From positions 42,751,136-42,815,135 of the forward strand of contig NC_041008.1 in the NCBI RefSeq assembly GCF_004193775.1: a DNA stretch of 64,000 bases, in the 5' to 3' direction. Numbering within the stretch: the stretch's first letter is position 1; each line of letters starts with the position of its first letter. Shown piece by piece: positions 1 to 12,483 of the stretch. This DNA is from Glycine soja. Taxonomy: Eukaryota > Streptophyta > Magnoliopsida > Fabales > Fabaceae. The notes below the pieces were generated by a model. It was not told the DNA's origin. It ran no database searches and saw nothing but the letters and a program-made list of their open reading frames with translations. The position numbers and the translations under genes are program-made.

Positions 1-27
1 GTTGAAGTTTATTTTCTGAAATTTCAG

Positions 28-1676
28 GAATGTTCTTTTAGTCAATTCTAGTGCCGACCATTTAAAAGTTGGAGATTTTGGATTGAGTAAGCTTATCACG
101 GTCCAGAGTTCTCATGATGTATACAAAATGACTGGTGAAACTGGGAGCTGTGAGTATTCTCAGAATTTCTTTTTAAGTGTTAGTATCCCATTCTTGTGCA
201 AAACTTAAATTAATTTCCTTCTTCTTGGGGATAAAAAAAAAGACCGCTACATGGCTCCTGAAGTTTTCAAACATCGGAGATATGATAAGAAGGTTGATGT
301 GTACTCCTTTGCAATGATTTTGTACGAGGTAATTCTGCTTACTTAATACTGGAGTTTTATGTAATACAATTTGAAGCTAATTTTAATGCATGATATCCTT
401 ATCTCATGCAGATGCTTGAAGGTGAACCACCTTTTGCAAGTCGTGAACCTTATGAAGGAGCAAAATACGCTGCTGAGGGACACAGGCCTCATTTTCGGGC
501 AAAGGGTTATACTCCTGAATTGCAAGAGTAAGTCTGATACATTTCTTTTATCTAATCTTCCAGCACTCTATTTTGAAAGCTAATTCTTGACATGGTGCTC
601 TTTCACCAAATGTTGAAGAGCTTGTGTTGTTATCATTCTTCTAAGTGGGTCTACGTCTATGGTTGTTCACACTTCAAGCCTAATATGGCTTTCACATAAC
701 AAGCCATGTTTGAGATATATAAATCATTTCTAGGCTTGCACCTTATAGTTGAAGCTTTTAAGCGAGTAGGTCCTTTACAAGTCAAAGAAAAAAAGTATCT
801 AATGTAGGCCACTTGTGTCCTGGCTTAAAATTAGGTGGATAATGTGGTCTAATTTCACTTTGGGAGGAAAAGGAAAGTTGATATCTTAAAAATGGTACAA
901 TTGGAAGTTCACCTACTTAGATGTGTCCTATATAAGTACTTTCCAAGATGCTTACAATAGAGAAGATATTTCATGTCTGAGCAACGCATCCCTACAATTA
1001 ATGATATCCTTGACATTTTAAGTCTGACCGTTCAACATCTGACTTAGGATTGATTTATTCTCTTTGCTTTGTTACAAACTCGTTTGGTTTGATTTGAGAT
1101 TTTTAACTGCATATCCTCTAGTGTGTTTTTAAATGTTCTGTGATATCTAAGCCATTTGATATGTCATTACTTACTAAGCTTACTATTGTATATTGCCCTA
1201 ACAGCACGAAAGACATCTTATTTTGTTGTCCCATCTTTTACCTTTACACTGAAAGGGATGGTTAATAATGGTTACAAATTTTCCCTCATTCACCATACAT
1301 GGACGAACATTGACCAACTATATGCTTACTGTCGTTGCTTAGTACTTCCAATTTCACTAACCCCAAGTGAGTGTGTGACTAGCATAAATATGATTTAAAC
1401 TCTTTCTTTGTGATCACTGAATTAGAGGTTCGGGAATGATTTGTAAATTAGGTTATTAGAAGTTATAGCAAGTAAACATTTATTTCGTTTAGGCAGGCCT
1501 TGATCATATGAGCAATCTTATGGACTTTGGCCTTTCATGTTGTTTTTAGGTTAACGGAGCAGTGTTGGGCTCATGACATGAGTCAGAGACCATCCTTCAT
1601 AGAGATCCTAAAACGGCTTGAAAAGATCAAGGAGAATTTACCTACAGAGAATCACTGGCACTTGTTTACCTCATAA
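28..1676 (+). CDS. ILK/VIK-type Raf-like protein kinase, 3' part (partial at left edge)
   Basis: Four exons are visible: 28-149, 243-328, 412-527 and 1550-1676, all with GT-AG junctions and matching phases; the stop is TAA at 1674-1676. They encode the C-terminal 149 residues or so of a Ser/Thr/Tyr kinase domain: NVLL of the catalytic loop, the DFG magnesium-binding motif (DFGLSK), the activation segment with MTGETGS, the APE motif (MAPEV), [12 protein letters not shown] of subdomain IX, and the subdomain XI arginine in SQRPSF. The extreme C-terminus HWHLFTS and the run RLEKIKE are typical of plant integrin-linked/VH1-interacting kinases, Raf-like cytosolic kinases that usually carry N-terminal ankyrin repeats. 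Those repeats, the P-loop and the HRD motif would lie left of the window. Intron 3 is about 1 kb. No lesion is seen. The kinase family is near certain; choosing VIK over another ILK is a guess from the tail. Confidence 0.93.
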
Positions 1677-2170
1677 ATGTCTAATAGCATTAATTTGTTC
1701 AGAAATTCAGATGATTTATTTAACATTACCATTCTCTGGTTTGGTGCCGGATTTATGGATAGGTTGAGCATACTGGAAAACCTGCAAAGTCAATACTTGT
1801 TTTCAACTGTTTGGATTAATGAGCAGAAAAAGGTGATGTTGATTGCCCTGCCTTTGGTTACTACGTTTTTACCTCATTAAAGCTCTCGTTTCATTCAAGC
1901 GAGCATATATATGCAAGTTGTTGCCTAAGTGTAAAGCGTTTCAAGTGTACAAAGCGTACAAACTAATTGAGGAAATAAGCCACTTCACATGCTGTCCGAT
2001 GTTAAATGTTCCATCTTTCGTTTAAAAATTAATAATAGTTTTCACTCTTCTATTTTCTCTTACCAATTCCTCTGGTATAGATGCTACCAACTATTTTGGT
2101 ATTGCACTTCATGGGAGTTTCTTTTCGCTAGTTTCACGTGAATAAATGTTAGTTTAATAAATTGTGCACC
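1677..2170 (+). other. Probable 3' UTR and flank of the kinase gene
   Basis: There is no reading frame with recognisable homology after the kinase stop. The base composition stays close to that of the gene until an AATAAA at 2141-2146 followed by further AT-rich sequence, a plausible polyadenylation signal. The extent of the UTR is inferred, not shown. Confidence 0.4.
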
Positions 2171-3409
2171 GGGGACCATAAGGAGCAAATAGGTGCAAGC
2201 TTCAATCCCACTTTCTGCCTAAATGCAAAAGTGGAAGAAAACAAAATGACAGATGTGCCTTACGATCTCTTTAGTTTCTTGGAGCTATAAGAGTATATCC
2301 AGTGCTCATTTTATAAACAACTCATTTACTCCAAAAAAATTTAAAATAAATCTATTTTTTGATAATTATATTCTGATTTGATAATGTGTGTAAAATAAAT
2401 CTATACTACACGAAAATAAAAATATTTTATTTTTAATGATATACATTTAGGAAGCAATTCAAATTCAAATCAAAATGAGACTAAACAAAATAAAATTAAA
2501 TACAATCATATATATATATATAATCTTTATTTAATTATATAAATAATTATCATCAATATTTGATATGATAATTATTTCTGTTAACACATAATAGAAAATT
2601 GGAAAAATATTTTTGGACATATTTTAAATTTAAATGAAAATAATTACTACGGAAAATAATTTATTACAACATCTATTTTTGGAAACATAATTAAAAAAGA
2701 AACTATTTTTTAAATAAGATAAATTTCAGATGCAATGACTAAGTGTGAAGTATCCATATCAAGTTTTTTTAATGTCCGTATCAATTCTTATTATGACTTA
2801 AAATTTTGAATTTGAAAACGTAACATGTAACAATAAAAATATTTGAAAATTAAGATAAATTTGGAAACTCTCCTTAATGGGTTTTGTATCCTATTTCAAA
2901 TTTAGGTTCTCCATTCCATTCCTTTTTATATGCTTCCTCTACTCCCTCTCTTCAATATCTAATGGTTTTTTTTTTTCCTTCTTTTCTTTTGTCCTTTTCC
3001 TTTATTTTTGCATAACAATGCATGAAACGTTTCTATTGTTACTTCTTTTTTTTTCCCCAACTTTAGAGGTGTTTCAAAGGATGTTAGTCTACTTCTCCTT
3101 TGGAATCTTAACAGAACTTGAGCTCTTAACAACTCGGGTGGGAGCAACCAACTAAATGGAAAAACTGAAACAAAATCAACATATTTAATTAATTAATTTA
3201 ATTTAAAAATAAATGTAAAACTATTATTAAAAGAAGGTTTTGTCACTTGGACAAATGTTACTTTTTGATGAATATTAATTATCGACAAAGTTACTAGATA
3301 TTTTATACCAATAACATTGTTATCAAAAACAAATAAAAATGAACTAAATCAACTTTTAAAAAAAAAATTAAAATGAAGCATGCAAGACATCACCAAAGTG
3401 AAGGGGATC
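2171..3409. other. AT-rich intergenic DNA
   Basis: I recognise no gene here. The stretch holds poly-A/T runs, a short (AT)n microsatellite at about 2507-2522 and a pyrimidine-rich run near 2960-3060. The short frames come from low-complexity T-rich sequence and are not believable proteins. Confidence 0.6.
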
Positions 3410-3849
3410 CTACCTAGGATAATACCCCATGTTCTTGTCAAATGATGATTGAACCTATGACCCTATTGAATACCTATCCAATATACTTGATCCCCTAGCC
3501 TAATTGGTCATACGTGACCGAGAGGGGCTTACGTGAGGGGCTCTTGGTCGACATAGTGCGGGAGAAAAGGCTTGCATAAGTTGGTGGTAGTTTTGTTTTA
3601 TGGTCGTGGTAGTTGGGATGAAAAAATGTGCTCTGACATTGTCTTTTCATCTTCCTTGTTTGATAACTGAAGCGCTTTCCATTCCCCACCGTTGATCAAA
3701 CATAATCCTACGGTGGGATTTTGTTTTGGGCTAGGGCCCAATTGTTATAAAAGGGGTGAAAGATGTCAACTTTTCACCCTTGCTTATTTTTACCTCTCTT
3801 GATCGAGCACTCTTTTTTCTATATCAAGTATGTTTGTAATTTAGGAATA

Positions 3850-5025
3850 ATGGGTTCATTTAGAGACAACTCAAAGGAGTCTGAGGAGTTAGGTTCAAGG
3901 GTCAGGGGTTCGAATGAAGAGGTATTTGTCGTGTCCTTAGGTTCCGATTCCATAGAGTCTGGTTCATTCTTGTTGACCGTCTCATTTGCTAAAGAGGGCT
4001 TTACTGACCTCTCCACCTTTTTGGATAGTTTTTTGAAGCAGATAGTGGACAACATCAGTCGTGGGGTCGGTCATAATGCTAATACGGCGACAGGCTTTTC
4101 AAATCGTCTAGTCAGGGCCCTTTCAAGGACAAGTATAGTCAGGGAAGAAAATGATGAGTCTTTGGCTGAAGATGCACCTTGGAAACGCTAGCGGTCCATG
4201 TTGAGAAGAAAGATGAAACAATGAATGTTGGATTTTTCGAGTGTTCACCCTTTCACCAACATCTCGATTCTAACCAATGGTGGTTTCTTCACCAATGAAT
4301 TTTTGTTGAGCCGTTTTGTTGATTTGGCCCATAACTCGAAACACGACTGCCATGTGCTAAACAAGAGTGATAATGTTGCCAATTGGACCAATTTTGGGGC
4401 CTTTCAAGAATGGACGACAACCATTGCCCAACACCTTCAAGGCTCTTCAAGGGCAAAGGAGCAGAAAGAGGAGTTGAAGAAAGTTGAAGAATCCCTTGTC
4501 GTCGTGTTCTCCCTTAACATTAACTTGGTCGAAGATAATTCGGATTTGAAGGCTTGAGTTGTTGCCCTTGAGCTAGAGGCGAAAGGACTTGAGACTCAAG
4601 CCATCAAAGTTGAAGACTCTTCCAAGTTGAGTGATGAGGAGATGGAGAGGCTAAGGACCTCACTTGCTTTGGTGAACAAAGAGAGGGATGACAACAGGAA
4701 GGAGAAGGCTCGCATTGAGTAGAAGGCTTGTGATGATGTATTTGAGGTGCATGCATCCAGCTTCAATCACCACCTTCATCAAGTGCTTTTTCATTGTGAC
4801 GTGCCAGATGAGTCCATCTTTAACATGGATAAGGATGTCTATAATGGGCAATTGATTCCCATTGATGACATTCCCGAAGATGGGGCTTCTATTGCTGAAT
4901 TGTCGACGACCCCTCCTGTAGCGACCCATATGACCAACGGGGTTTAGGAGGATGAAGATGATGGTAATGATGACAACGAGGTGCACAAGGGGATGATCAC
5001 GACGAAGGTTCCTAAAAACTTTTAA
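3850..5025 (+). pseudogene. Antisense extra ORF of the Tat element (Transposase_28/gypsy-type, C-terminal part)
   Basis: A chain of frames on the + strand: 3850-4191, 4225-4557 and on to a TAA at 5023-5025, broken by single stops and frameshifts. The N-terminal part is acidic and Ser-rich. The middle (about 4440-4720) is a Lys/Glu-rich likely coiled coil. The end has a conserved-looking block ending LIPIDDIPED followed by an Asp/Glu tail. I know this layout from plant proteins annotated as putative gypsy-type transposon (PF04195 family) tails. The globular N-terminal domain of that family is not evident here but is seen in the related copy at 62.5-64 kb. Function is unknown even in intact elements. 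Confidence 0.7.
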
Positions 5026-5229
5026 GTTTTTATGTACTTTCGACCGATAGTGTCGCCTTTTGTAATGATGGCCCTCATCCTTTTATCCATTAATGAAATA
5101 TTTCACTTTTTAATGAAGTGTTCTCCTTTATATGTATTTAGACCAAATTATGCATCTAGCTTGTGGTCATATAGTAAATAATTTGGGAATTCATTTTTAA
5201 TCAAAATAGGTGTTTCTATTAAATAGTAG

Positions 5230-5470
5230 ATGACTTTAAGTTCAAGCTTAGTCGGAATGGTCTTTTGGGAGGGAATTTTTAGATGAATTTAGTTCAACCT
5301 TAGCCAAAATGGTCTTCCAAGTGGGAACTATTAGATGGCCTTTCGAGAGGGAACTGTTAGACAAATTAAGTTCAACCTTATCCAAAATGGTCTTTCGGAA
5401 GGAAATTGTTAGATGGATTGAGTTTAACCTTAGTTGAAATGGTCTTGTCAAGAGGGAACTGTCGGGTAAT
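5230..5470. repeat. Diverged tandem repeat between pol and the antisense ORF
   Basis: The block TTCAACCTTAGCCAAAATGG recurs four times with changes (from about 5232, 5290, 5371 and 5423), each followed by a GGGAACTGTTAGAT-like block. Spacing is about 52-80 bp. It lies in the 3' untranslated part of the Tat element, a position known to generate tandem repeats in this lineage. Confidence 0.8.
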
Positions 5471-5669
5471 CAAAAAAGAAATCCTCCCTGTCCAAAGAGA
5501 GTATTCGAAAGGATGTTATTGAGACAAAAAATAGCATAATGTGAATGTCTTCATTGATAAGGTTTGATCAGGTGTTCCTCATTAGAACCTTTTCGGTAAA
5601 AACCCTTTCACATTTTTATAGGGATAAAAAACTGAGATAAGAAAAAGAGTACATCACCCTTTACATCGA

Positions 5670-8460
5670 CTAGCTATAATAAAACTTTAAATGAGTAGAG
5701 TTCCATATTCGAGGTACAACTTTTCCAGACAGTTCCTCGAGCTTGTAGGCTCCATTATGTAGATTATGTAGGACTTTGAAGGGTCCCTCCTAATTTGGGG
5801 CTAGTTTGCCTTCTGCAAAGTCTTTTCGAGCTTCACCCTAAACTCTCCATACTAGGTCTCCTTATTTAAATTATCGAGGAGTTAACTTGGAGTTAAAAAG
5901 TGTTGAGCCATTTGTTGTTTGCATGCTTCGGTTATGATGACGACTTCTTCTAGCACTTATTCTATAAAGTCTAGGTTTACCTGTAGGGCCTTCTTGTTCT
6001 CGGCTTCTTTGAAATTTTTCCTTCTAAGGGACATCCCTCCCACTTCTAATGGGATCATAGCATTTGTTTCGTACACTAGCTAAAAAAGGGTCTCTTTGGT
6101 ATTGGACTGTGGGATGCATTGATATGCCCATAGGACCTTCAGGATCTCTTCAGCCCACCTTCCTTTGGCCATTCCTAGTCACTTCTTTAACTCTGATAAA
6201 TAACTTTATTAGTCGCTTCAGTCTAACCATTGGTTTGAGGGTGCTCTACAGTTGTCACTCAGTGCTTGATGTCGAGGTTTGTCATGAACTCATTCAATTT
6301 TTGGTCTGTGAATTGTAAATCATTGTCAATTATGATGACACATGGAATGTCGAAATGTGCAATGATGTTTTTCCACAAAAACTTTGGACATTTCTGAGTA
6401 GTAATTGTGGCCAAAGGCTCAACCTCTACCCATTTGGTGAAATAGTTGACAACTACTAGCAAAATATCCTCTGACCGAGGGCCATGGGGAAAGGTCTAAG
6501 GATATCCATTCCCCAGATGGAAAATGGCCACAGGGAAGTAAGGGGACGTAACTCCTCAGTCAGTCAATGAATCAAATTTCCATGTTTTTGACATGAATTG
6601 CATTTTTTTGACAAAATCTGCGCAATCCATCTTCAAAGTTGGTTAGTAATACCCAACTTTTAATGCTTAAGTTGGCATTGATCTTCCCAGAGTGCAAGCC
6701 ACGTACTCCTTCATGAAACTCCCAAATGACGTAGTCGACCTATTCTCCATTGAGGCATTTGAGGAGAGGTGAGGAAAAACCTCGTTGGTATAGGTCACCA
6801 GCTACTACAACATATCTTACGGGTTGAGTTCTCAATTTTCTTGCCTTCTCCTTGTCTACCAGGAGGATTCCTCTGAGCAAGTATTCGACAATGTCAGTTT
6901 TCCAACCTTTCGGTTCCTCTCCTTCCACCTATAAGCATTCTTTGGCGGATATACTAGGAGTGGGTAGGGTTTGTTGGATAAAAGTTTTTAAGTGTCCAGG
7001 TTGGGGTGAGGATGCCAACCTTGCTAGTTTGTTGACCTGATCATTGGTGTCTTAGTTGATGTGGGTTACCTAAACTTCATCGAATTCATCTTTAAGCTTT
7101 TGGAAACCATCAAAATACTTCAATAGTTGGAGATCTTTAATCTAAAACACTTTGTTGATTTGTATGGAAGCAATTTTAGAATAACTTCTTCACTTGACTT
7201 TTAGGGCTCCTACGTCCTTAGCTAACTTGAGGCCAAAAAGTAGTGCTTCTTATTTGGCTTGATTGCACGTGGCCTTAAAAGTGAAAGTAGTGATTGTAAC
7301 ACGGTTACACTATTTGGCCATTCCAAAATGACTCCGGCTTTGCTACCATGTTGGATGGATGACCCATCTACATGTAGAGTCCACCAATATTCCTGAAATT
7401 GAGGTTGGGGATGAAAGTTGTTTACACAGTCTACCAAGCTTTGGGCTCGAATAGTACCTCTTGGTTCGTAATGGATCTCGTACTCTGATAGTTCAATGGA
7501 CCATTCGATCATCCTGCTAGCCAATTCAGGTTTACGCAATACTTTGGCTATAGGGGAATCAGTTTAGACGGTGATTCGGTGACTTTGGAAAAACTGCCGA
7601 AGACGTCTAACAACATTGACTAAGGCCAAGGCCACCTTTTCCATTTCTTGATATTGAGTTTCTGGATTCTGTAATACTTGACTCACAAAGTATATGGGTC
7701 TCAACTCGTTGTTTTCTTCTTGAACAAGGGTCGCACTTATGGCTTTGGCAGAAACCAAAAGGTACACTATGAGTATTTTGTTGGTGTTCAGCTTTGAAAG
7801 TACAACAACGCTTGCAAGTGTAACCTTCAATTGCCAAAAATTTGCTTTGCACTCGTCATCCAATTGGAAGTTTTTGGTCTTTTTGAGGAGATTCATGATT
7901 AGTTTGGCCTTCTTAGCGATCCTAGGCAAGAATCTTGATAGGGAGGTTATTCTTTTGGCCAATCTTTGTGCTTCTTTGATGTTCCTAGGACTCCTCATTT
8001 CTAGAATGGCCTGACACTTATCAGGATTCACATGTATCCCTCTATGTGTCAGCATGAAACCTAGGAACTTTCTCCCTGTACCCAGAAGACACATTTATCG
8101 GGATTTAACCTTATGTGGTGTTTTCAAAGTTGTCCAAATACCTCCTCAATGTCCTTGATGTGTGCCGACAAGTTGTCAAATTTGACGACCATGTCATCTA
8201 TGCATACCTCTAGGTTTTGGCCTAGTTGTGCGCTAGATATCTTGTCCATTAGTCGATGATAGGTAGCTCTGACATCTTTTAGTCTAAATGGCATAACTTT
8301 GTAGTAATAGTTTGTTGAATTGGTTATAGATTTTGTCTTGTCTTCATGTATCAGGCTCACCCTAATTTGATTGTAGCTTGAGTAGGCGTCAAGGAAACTT
8401 AATAAGGAAGTGTTCGACTGTGAGCAATAAGTATAGATAGGCAAAGGTGAGTGTAATGCT
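5670..8460 (-). pseudogene. Ty3/gypsy pol remnant (RT, RNase H, archaeal-type RNase H, integrase)
   Basis: Reading down the - strand: RT from about 8460 with FLDAYSSYNQI and the catalytic box VCIDDMVV (normally YVDD or similar) near 8180; FLGFMLTHRGI and NPDKC at about 8060; the RT-linked RNase H down to about 7564; a second RNase H with LHVDGSS near 7370; the integrase zinc-finger region with LYQRGFSSPL near 6790; the integrase core with DYFTKW-like NYFTKWVEVEPL and the second acidic residue in IIIDND near 6330; and a C-terminal tail ending KVVPRIWNSTHLK near 5690. At least five frames are needed, with in-frame stops between domains. The upstream part of RT and all of gag are gone. Confidence 0.9.
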
Positions 8461-8735
8461 AAGAATTGAATGGGGGGTTTTTACTTGAGGGTTTCCCCCT
8501 TTTCATACAAACCTTTGTGGGCCTTGGATCGTGGGCTTTCATACAAGGATTACTTTTTAAATGAGGGTTAAGCAACCTAAATATTTCTTTCTCCTCAATA
8601 AAATCGTCTTGTTTTATCATGGGTTTAACTACTATGTTGTTGGGGCGGTTAAGGTCTTCTTGTGTTGAATACCTATTGGACAGGACCGAATAGAGATTAT
8701 TGACCTTGTCGAATACCTATTTGATATACCTCCAA

Positions 8736-9982
8736 TAATAATTTTTTTTTGGAATATGTGTGTATATAAAAATATATTTAAATATTTATTGACATATCTA
8801 CTAACATACATTTATTAAAATTTAAACTAGATAATTAATAAGATATTACAAATTAAAAATAAATATAAAAAATTACTCATATAAATTATAAAATATAAAT
8901 TTAAGACTCGTACAATGCACACATACTAAGCTTGTAAATCTTAAAAATATATTAATTTTTAGCTCAAAATTTAATTATTTTTTCTTTTGACAAATTTCTT
9001 ACTAAGGCACAAATAACTGATCTTAAAAACTTTAATTATTTATAAACCCCTAAATCTAACTTATGTAACTTACAATAGATAAGGTACAAATAATTGACAA
9101 GTTAACTTGTTTAACTTGTGAAAAATTAATCCCATTTAAAGGGTAAACTATAAAGATTATCCATTGATTCAACCTTACTTTTCTCAATAAAGTCTAATCT
9201 ATACACCATTAAAATTAGACCATAATTAATATGCTCTTTTTTTTTTATTACTGAAGACTATAATTAATATGCTAAAAAATATATTAAAGTAATTGTAAAA
9301 GAATACATCTATTTAAGAAAATTAAATTTAAAATTTAACTTAAAAAAATTATAGAACTTGAATTTAACTTGTTTTTTGACTACCGCTGAAACTATTATCT
9401 CCATGTGAAAGTGGTAGTAGTTACAATAACATAAGTTACAATAACAATAATAATAATGACAATGATAATGAACAACACAATTGTAAATAAGGTTGTTAAT
9501 AGTCAACTCCAAAGAGAAAACTGAATTGAAAAATAATTCTACTCATTAGTGGCCTCTTCTTATTCAAAATTATTTTTGAAGTGCCTACCACAAGAAATGG
9601 AATGTTAAATACATACTTTGGAAATCTATTCACTCACCCTCTGATTTGATTTGAGGTGGGAATATATGTTGTGTTGCATAATCATCTACAAGGTAATCAT
9701 CATAATTAGAATATTTGACTCCCCAATAAGATTCCCGAAGTATTCCCACATCTTAATGGTTTTTTATTTAAAATTTAAAACAAGAAAACGAAAAAAGGCC
9801 CTAAACTGAAGAACGCCAACATTTCCTCTGAAACTCGTGTTGCCATAACTCTGATTTGCGTTTAACAAAGGAAATATTCTGAGATTATACTGACTACCGT
9901 TATGCGTATCCTTTGGATAAATTAATGCTGGTATATGTTACAAGAGCACATAAGAAAAATGTAAAAAAACTATCACAAAATT
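8736..9982. other. AT-rich intergenic DNA downstream of the p24 gene
   Basis: No coding signal. There is a low-complexity AAT/AAC-rich patch at about 9417-9480. The part next to 9983 probably contains the 3' UTR of the p24 gene on the - strand, but I cannot place its poly(A) site. Confidence 0.5.
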
Positions 9983-12483
9983 TTAAATAAGTTTCTTTTT
10001 CTCGAAGAAGGTCTTCAAGTGCCATAGTTGCATCCCTGCTACGGATAAACAGACAAAGAGCGAAAGCAAACTCAACCAGAACATTCTGCTGTTGGTTGTT
10101 CTGTTGAGTTCCTGCATTTCTTCTTCTCTGAAAATAAAAAAAGTAAAACAATAGTAAAAAAAGTGAATAGTGATTGTTACAATATCCCATGTCAATGTAT
10201 TTAACTAAGTACATCAACTACAAAGCCTTATCATACTAACTGAAGACGGTTACATAGATTACACAATGTCATTTAACTCGATTACAGAATATATTTCTTA
10301 AGTATTTTGACAAAAATAAGAATAATGCTTGTTATAATTTCCTATGTCAATATATTGAATTCAAACATTTCAGCAATTGTGACATGCTTACCTTTCACGA
10401 AGATAAAACATCTCCTCATGAATGGAGGAAACAGTATCCTGCAACTTCTTTAGCTCTAGCTCCATTACCTGGTACGGGTGAATGAAATCAATGTAAGATT
10501 ATTTTTTTTTCTTTTACCAAACATTATGTCAGAAAAGATTACAAGTAAATGAAAAATCAAAGAATCACGAGTTCAGTTACGCCTCAAGTGGCAAAGGGGT
10601 TGGATGGGGAGGCTTTGAGTGGGTTCTGATTTGCTCACGAATATGGCATAAATCTTAGTGATATTCACAGGATTACAGTGAACTCCAGAAACAACATTTG
10701 GAGTTTAGCAACCATTCAAGAAAGCCAATTTGTGAAATTGCCACTTATTTTTCTTTTTTGTTTGGCAACAAAAAGAGCCAACTACCACATATCAATCATA
10801 TAAGTGGAAAGCAAACAAAATTTACAACTAGGGAAAACGAGTTACAAATTTGCAAGGATGATACGTTTATCCATTCAATATACATATCATACAGTCAAAA
10901 AGTTTTCCATAATTAGAAATAAAACATGCCCTATAGGCTTTACCATGATAAGAATTTCATCAGTAAAGCTACTCTCTGGTCCTATTATAATACAGATCTC
11001 TGTCTATCTAACTGGTAACTGACGTCAGACACTATTTGATAAAAAAAACTAACAATTAACAACACTTGCCGATAAAAAAAAAAAAAACTATTTGGTCAAT
11101 CAGATTAGATTGAGCTTCAGCCAGTAAATCTCACATAGGATACATTCGCCTCATATCAGATATGCTGCATAAGCTATGGGATGGACTAAAAGAGTCAACC
11201 TTTAATTTCCTTGGATGTACATGAGAAACACAATCAACGACAACAACAAAAGTCTTATCCTACTAGGTGAGATCCACTACATAGATCACGCAACACAACA
11301 TCCTTATTAAAATTATTTACCATGAAATCTCTCTTAACAACTTCCTCCCATCACTAAATTAGAAAAGCAAAAATTGATATACAATACAAAACTACTTGAG
11401 CTACTTGTCCTACTTGTTTATTAATTTGAATTTTTCCCTGAAGCACACACGCTAATACCAAGTGTACTCCTAATCAAGGTTTTAAATTGTGGTCCGCAAC
11501 TACAATTGCAGCTGTTGTATCATGGGTGGAGGCCGGCCCCATCAGCAGCAACTTTCTACAATTTCAAATTCCTAATCATCAAGAACCAGATCAAGTACCA
11601 TGTAAAACATCCTAGCCTCAAATAATCTTGACACAAGCACAAATACCACATAGTAACACTGAATTTAGTCCAAATAAGCTCTCCTTAGAAAACTACTAAC
11701 AAGTAAATCTAGCGAAACACAAATTCTATTTTTTCTTTTCCAAAATTTTCAGCAGCAAAACTAGATGGAACCTATCATACTAGAGGGCACAAATCACAAT
11801 ACCACAAAATTAACACCCACCCCCACAAAAAGACACCAAGGAAACAACACTATACTCAACAACCAAATTAACTAGTTAAGTGACACATAGCAGTGACTAC
11901 TCTACTTAGCACTCACATCAACTTGGCCTTTTTTAGCAACATTAGACCAATCCTTGGCTGCAACACCCGTTTTCCAATCAAAATCCACAGTCAACGTTTC
12001 CACAGGGTTGTGATCCACAGCCCAAAAGCAAGTCATGTAATCTCCAGCCTCCACTGCCGCAAACGCAAAATGTCCCGTCTGAACGCGATCCCCGTAGTGA
12101 TAGTTGTTCCCATAAGACGAAGTCACCTAACCCCAAACAAAAGAAACAAAAAAAAAAGACCCATTAACCAAAAATCACAGAACACGATCTGATTCGATAC
12201 TGGGTAGTAAAAAGTTTCAATTTTTATTATTTTTTTGTTGTTGCAGTACCCTGACGGTGACTCTGTGGGAATCGGGAAGAGGCTGACCCTCGTTGGAGTT
12301 AACAATTTGGTACTTGCCCACGGTCATGGAATTGCTCTTGATGTCCTCGGAGATGCATTTGGTGTGCCCAGATTGGAGTTCGAATCTGAGGGATTCGGTT
12401 GAAGAAGAAAAGAGAACCAAAATTAGAAGAGAAAGGTGCACAAGGGGTTTTGTGTTTGAACCCATCATCATCATCATGATCAT
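9983..12483 (-). CDS. p24 family protein, delta subclass (emp24/GOLD cargo receptor)
   Basis: Four exons on the - strand, 12483-12250, 12126-11917, 10468-10392 and 10127-9983, splice in phase to a 221-residue protein, the usual family length. p24 proteins cycle between ER and Golgi in COPI/COPII vesicles and help sort cargo such as GPI-anchored proteins. Visible parts: signal peptide about residues 10-31; GOLD domain about 32-130 with Cys43 and Cys111, which normally form the disulfide; a coiled coil about 149-185; one membrane helix about 189-209; and a short cytosolic tail with the Phe-Phe pair and the C-terminal dilysine KKLI, a COPI signal. The start lies in a run of Met codons (12483 first, then five ATGs from 12477). 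An in-frame upstream ATG at 12606 would add 41 residues and is less likely because it would bury the signal peptide. The last helix and tail place it in the delta subclass. Confidence 0.95.
10205..10275 (-). repeat. SINE 3'-tail-like fragment in p24 intron 3
   Basis: Contains a diverged copy of AAGCCTTATCCCACTAGG followed by GGTTACATAGATTACA, the reverse of the conserved 3' end I recall from many plant SINEs (the so-called Angio-domain, with a TTG-rich tail). No tRNA-like head is visible here. The family name comes from memory. Confidence 0.45.
11228..11305 (-). repeat. SINE 3'-tail-like fragment in p24 intron 2
   Basis: GACAACAACAAAAGTCTTAT, then CCTACTAGGTGAGATCC and a CTACATAGATCACG block: a clearer copy of the motif seen at 10205 and, diverged, at 23868 and (opposite strand) 15070. 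The (CAA)n side corresponds to a TTG tail on the - strand. Confidence 0.55.

Larger units (their letters stand above)
3410..8735 (-). mobile_element. Degenerate Ty3/gypsy retrotransposon, Tat lineage
   Basis: Read on the - strand, the order is reverse transcriptase, RNase H, a second RNase H, integrase, a tandem-repeat spacer and then an extra ORF in the opposite (+) orientation. That order, with the doubled RNase H and an antisense extra ORF beyond pol, is characteristic of Tat-lineage elements. Gag, protease and the N-terminal half of RT are missing. The two ends share a diverged direct repeat (about 3448-3480 and 8692-8725, core GAATACCTAT), which may be the last traces of LTRs, so the boundaries are approximate. 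Stop codons and frameshifts throughout mean it is dead. Confidence 0.8.

Noticed and set aside
2877..3155. 92-codon Phe-rich frame
   Set aside because: It arises from poly-T sequence; hydrophobicity here reflects base composition, not a membrane protein.
7739..8014. 91-codon open frame on the + strand
   Set aside because: It is antisense to the well-supported RT/RNase H part of the gypsy pol on the - strand and has no similarity I recognise.
3850..8460. Two separate elements (one + strand, one - strand) rather than one
   Set aside because: Antisense extra ORFs after pol are normal in the Tat lineage, and the spacer with tandem repeats is also expected there, so a single element is the simpler reading.
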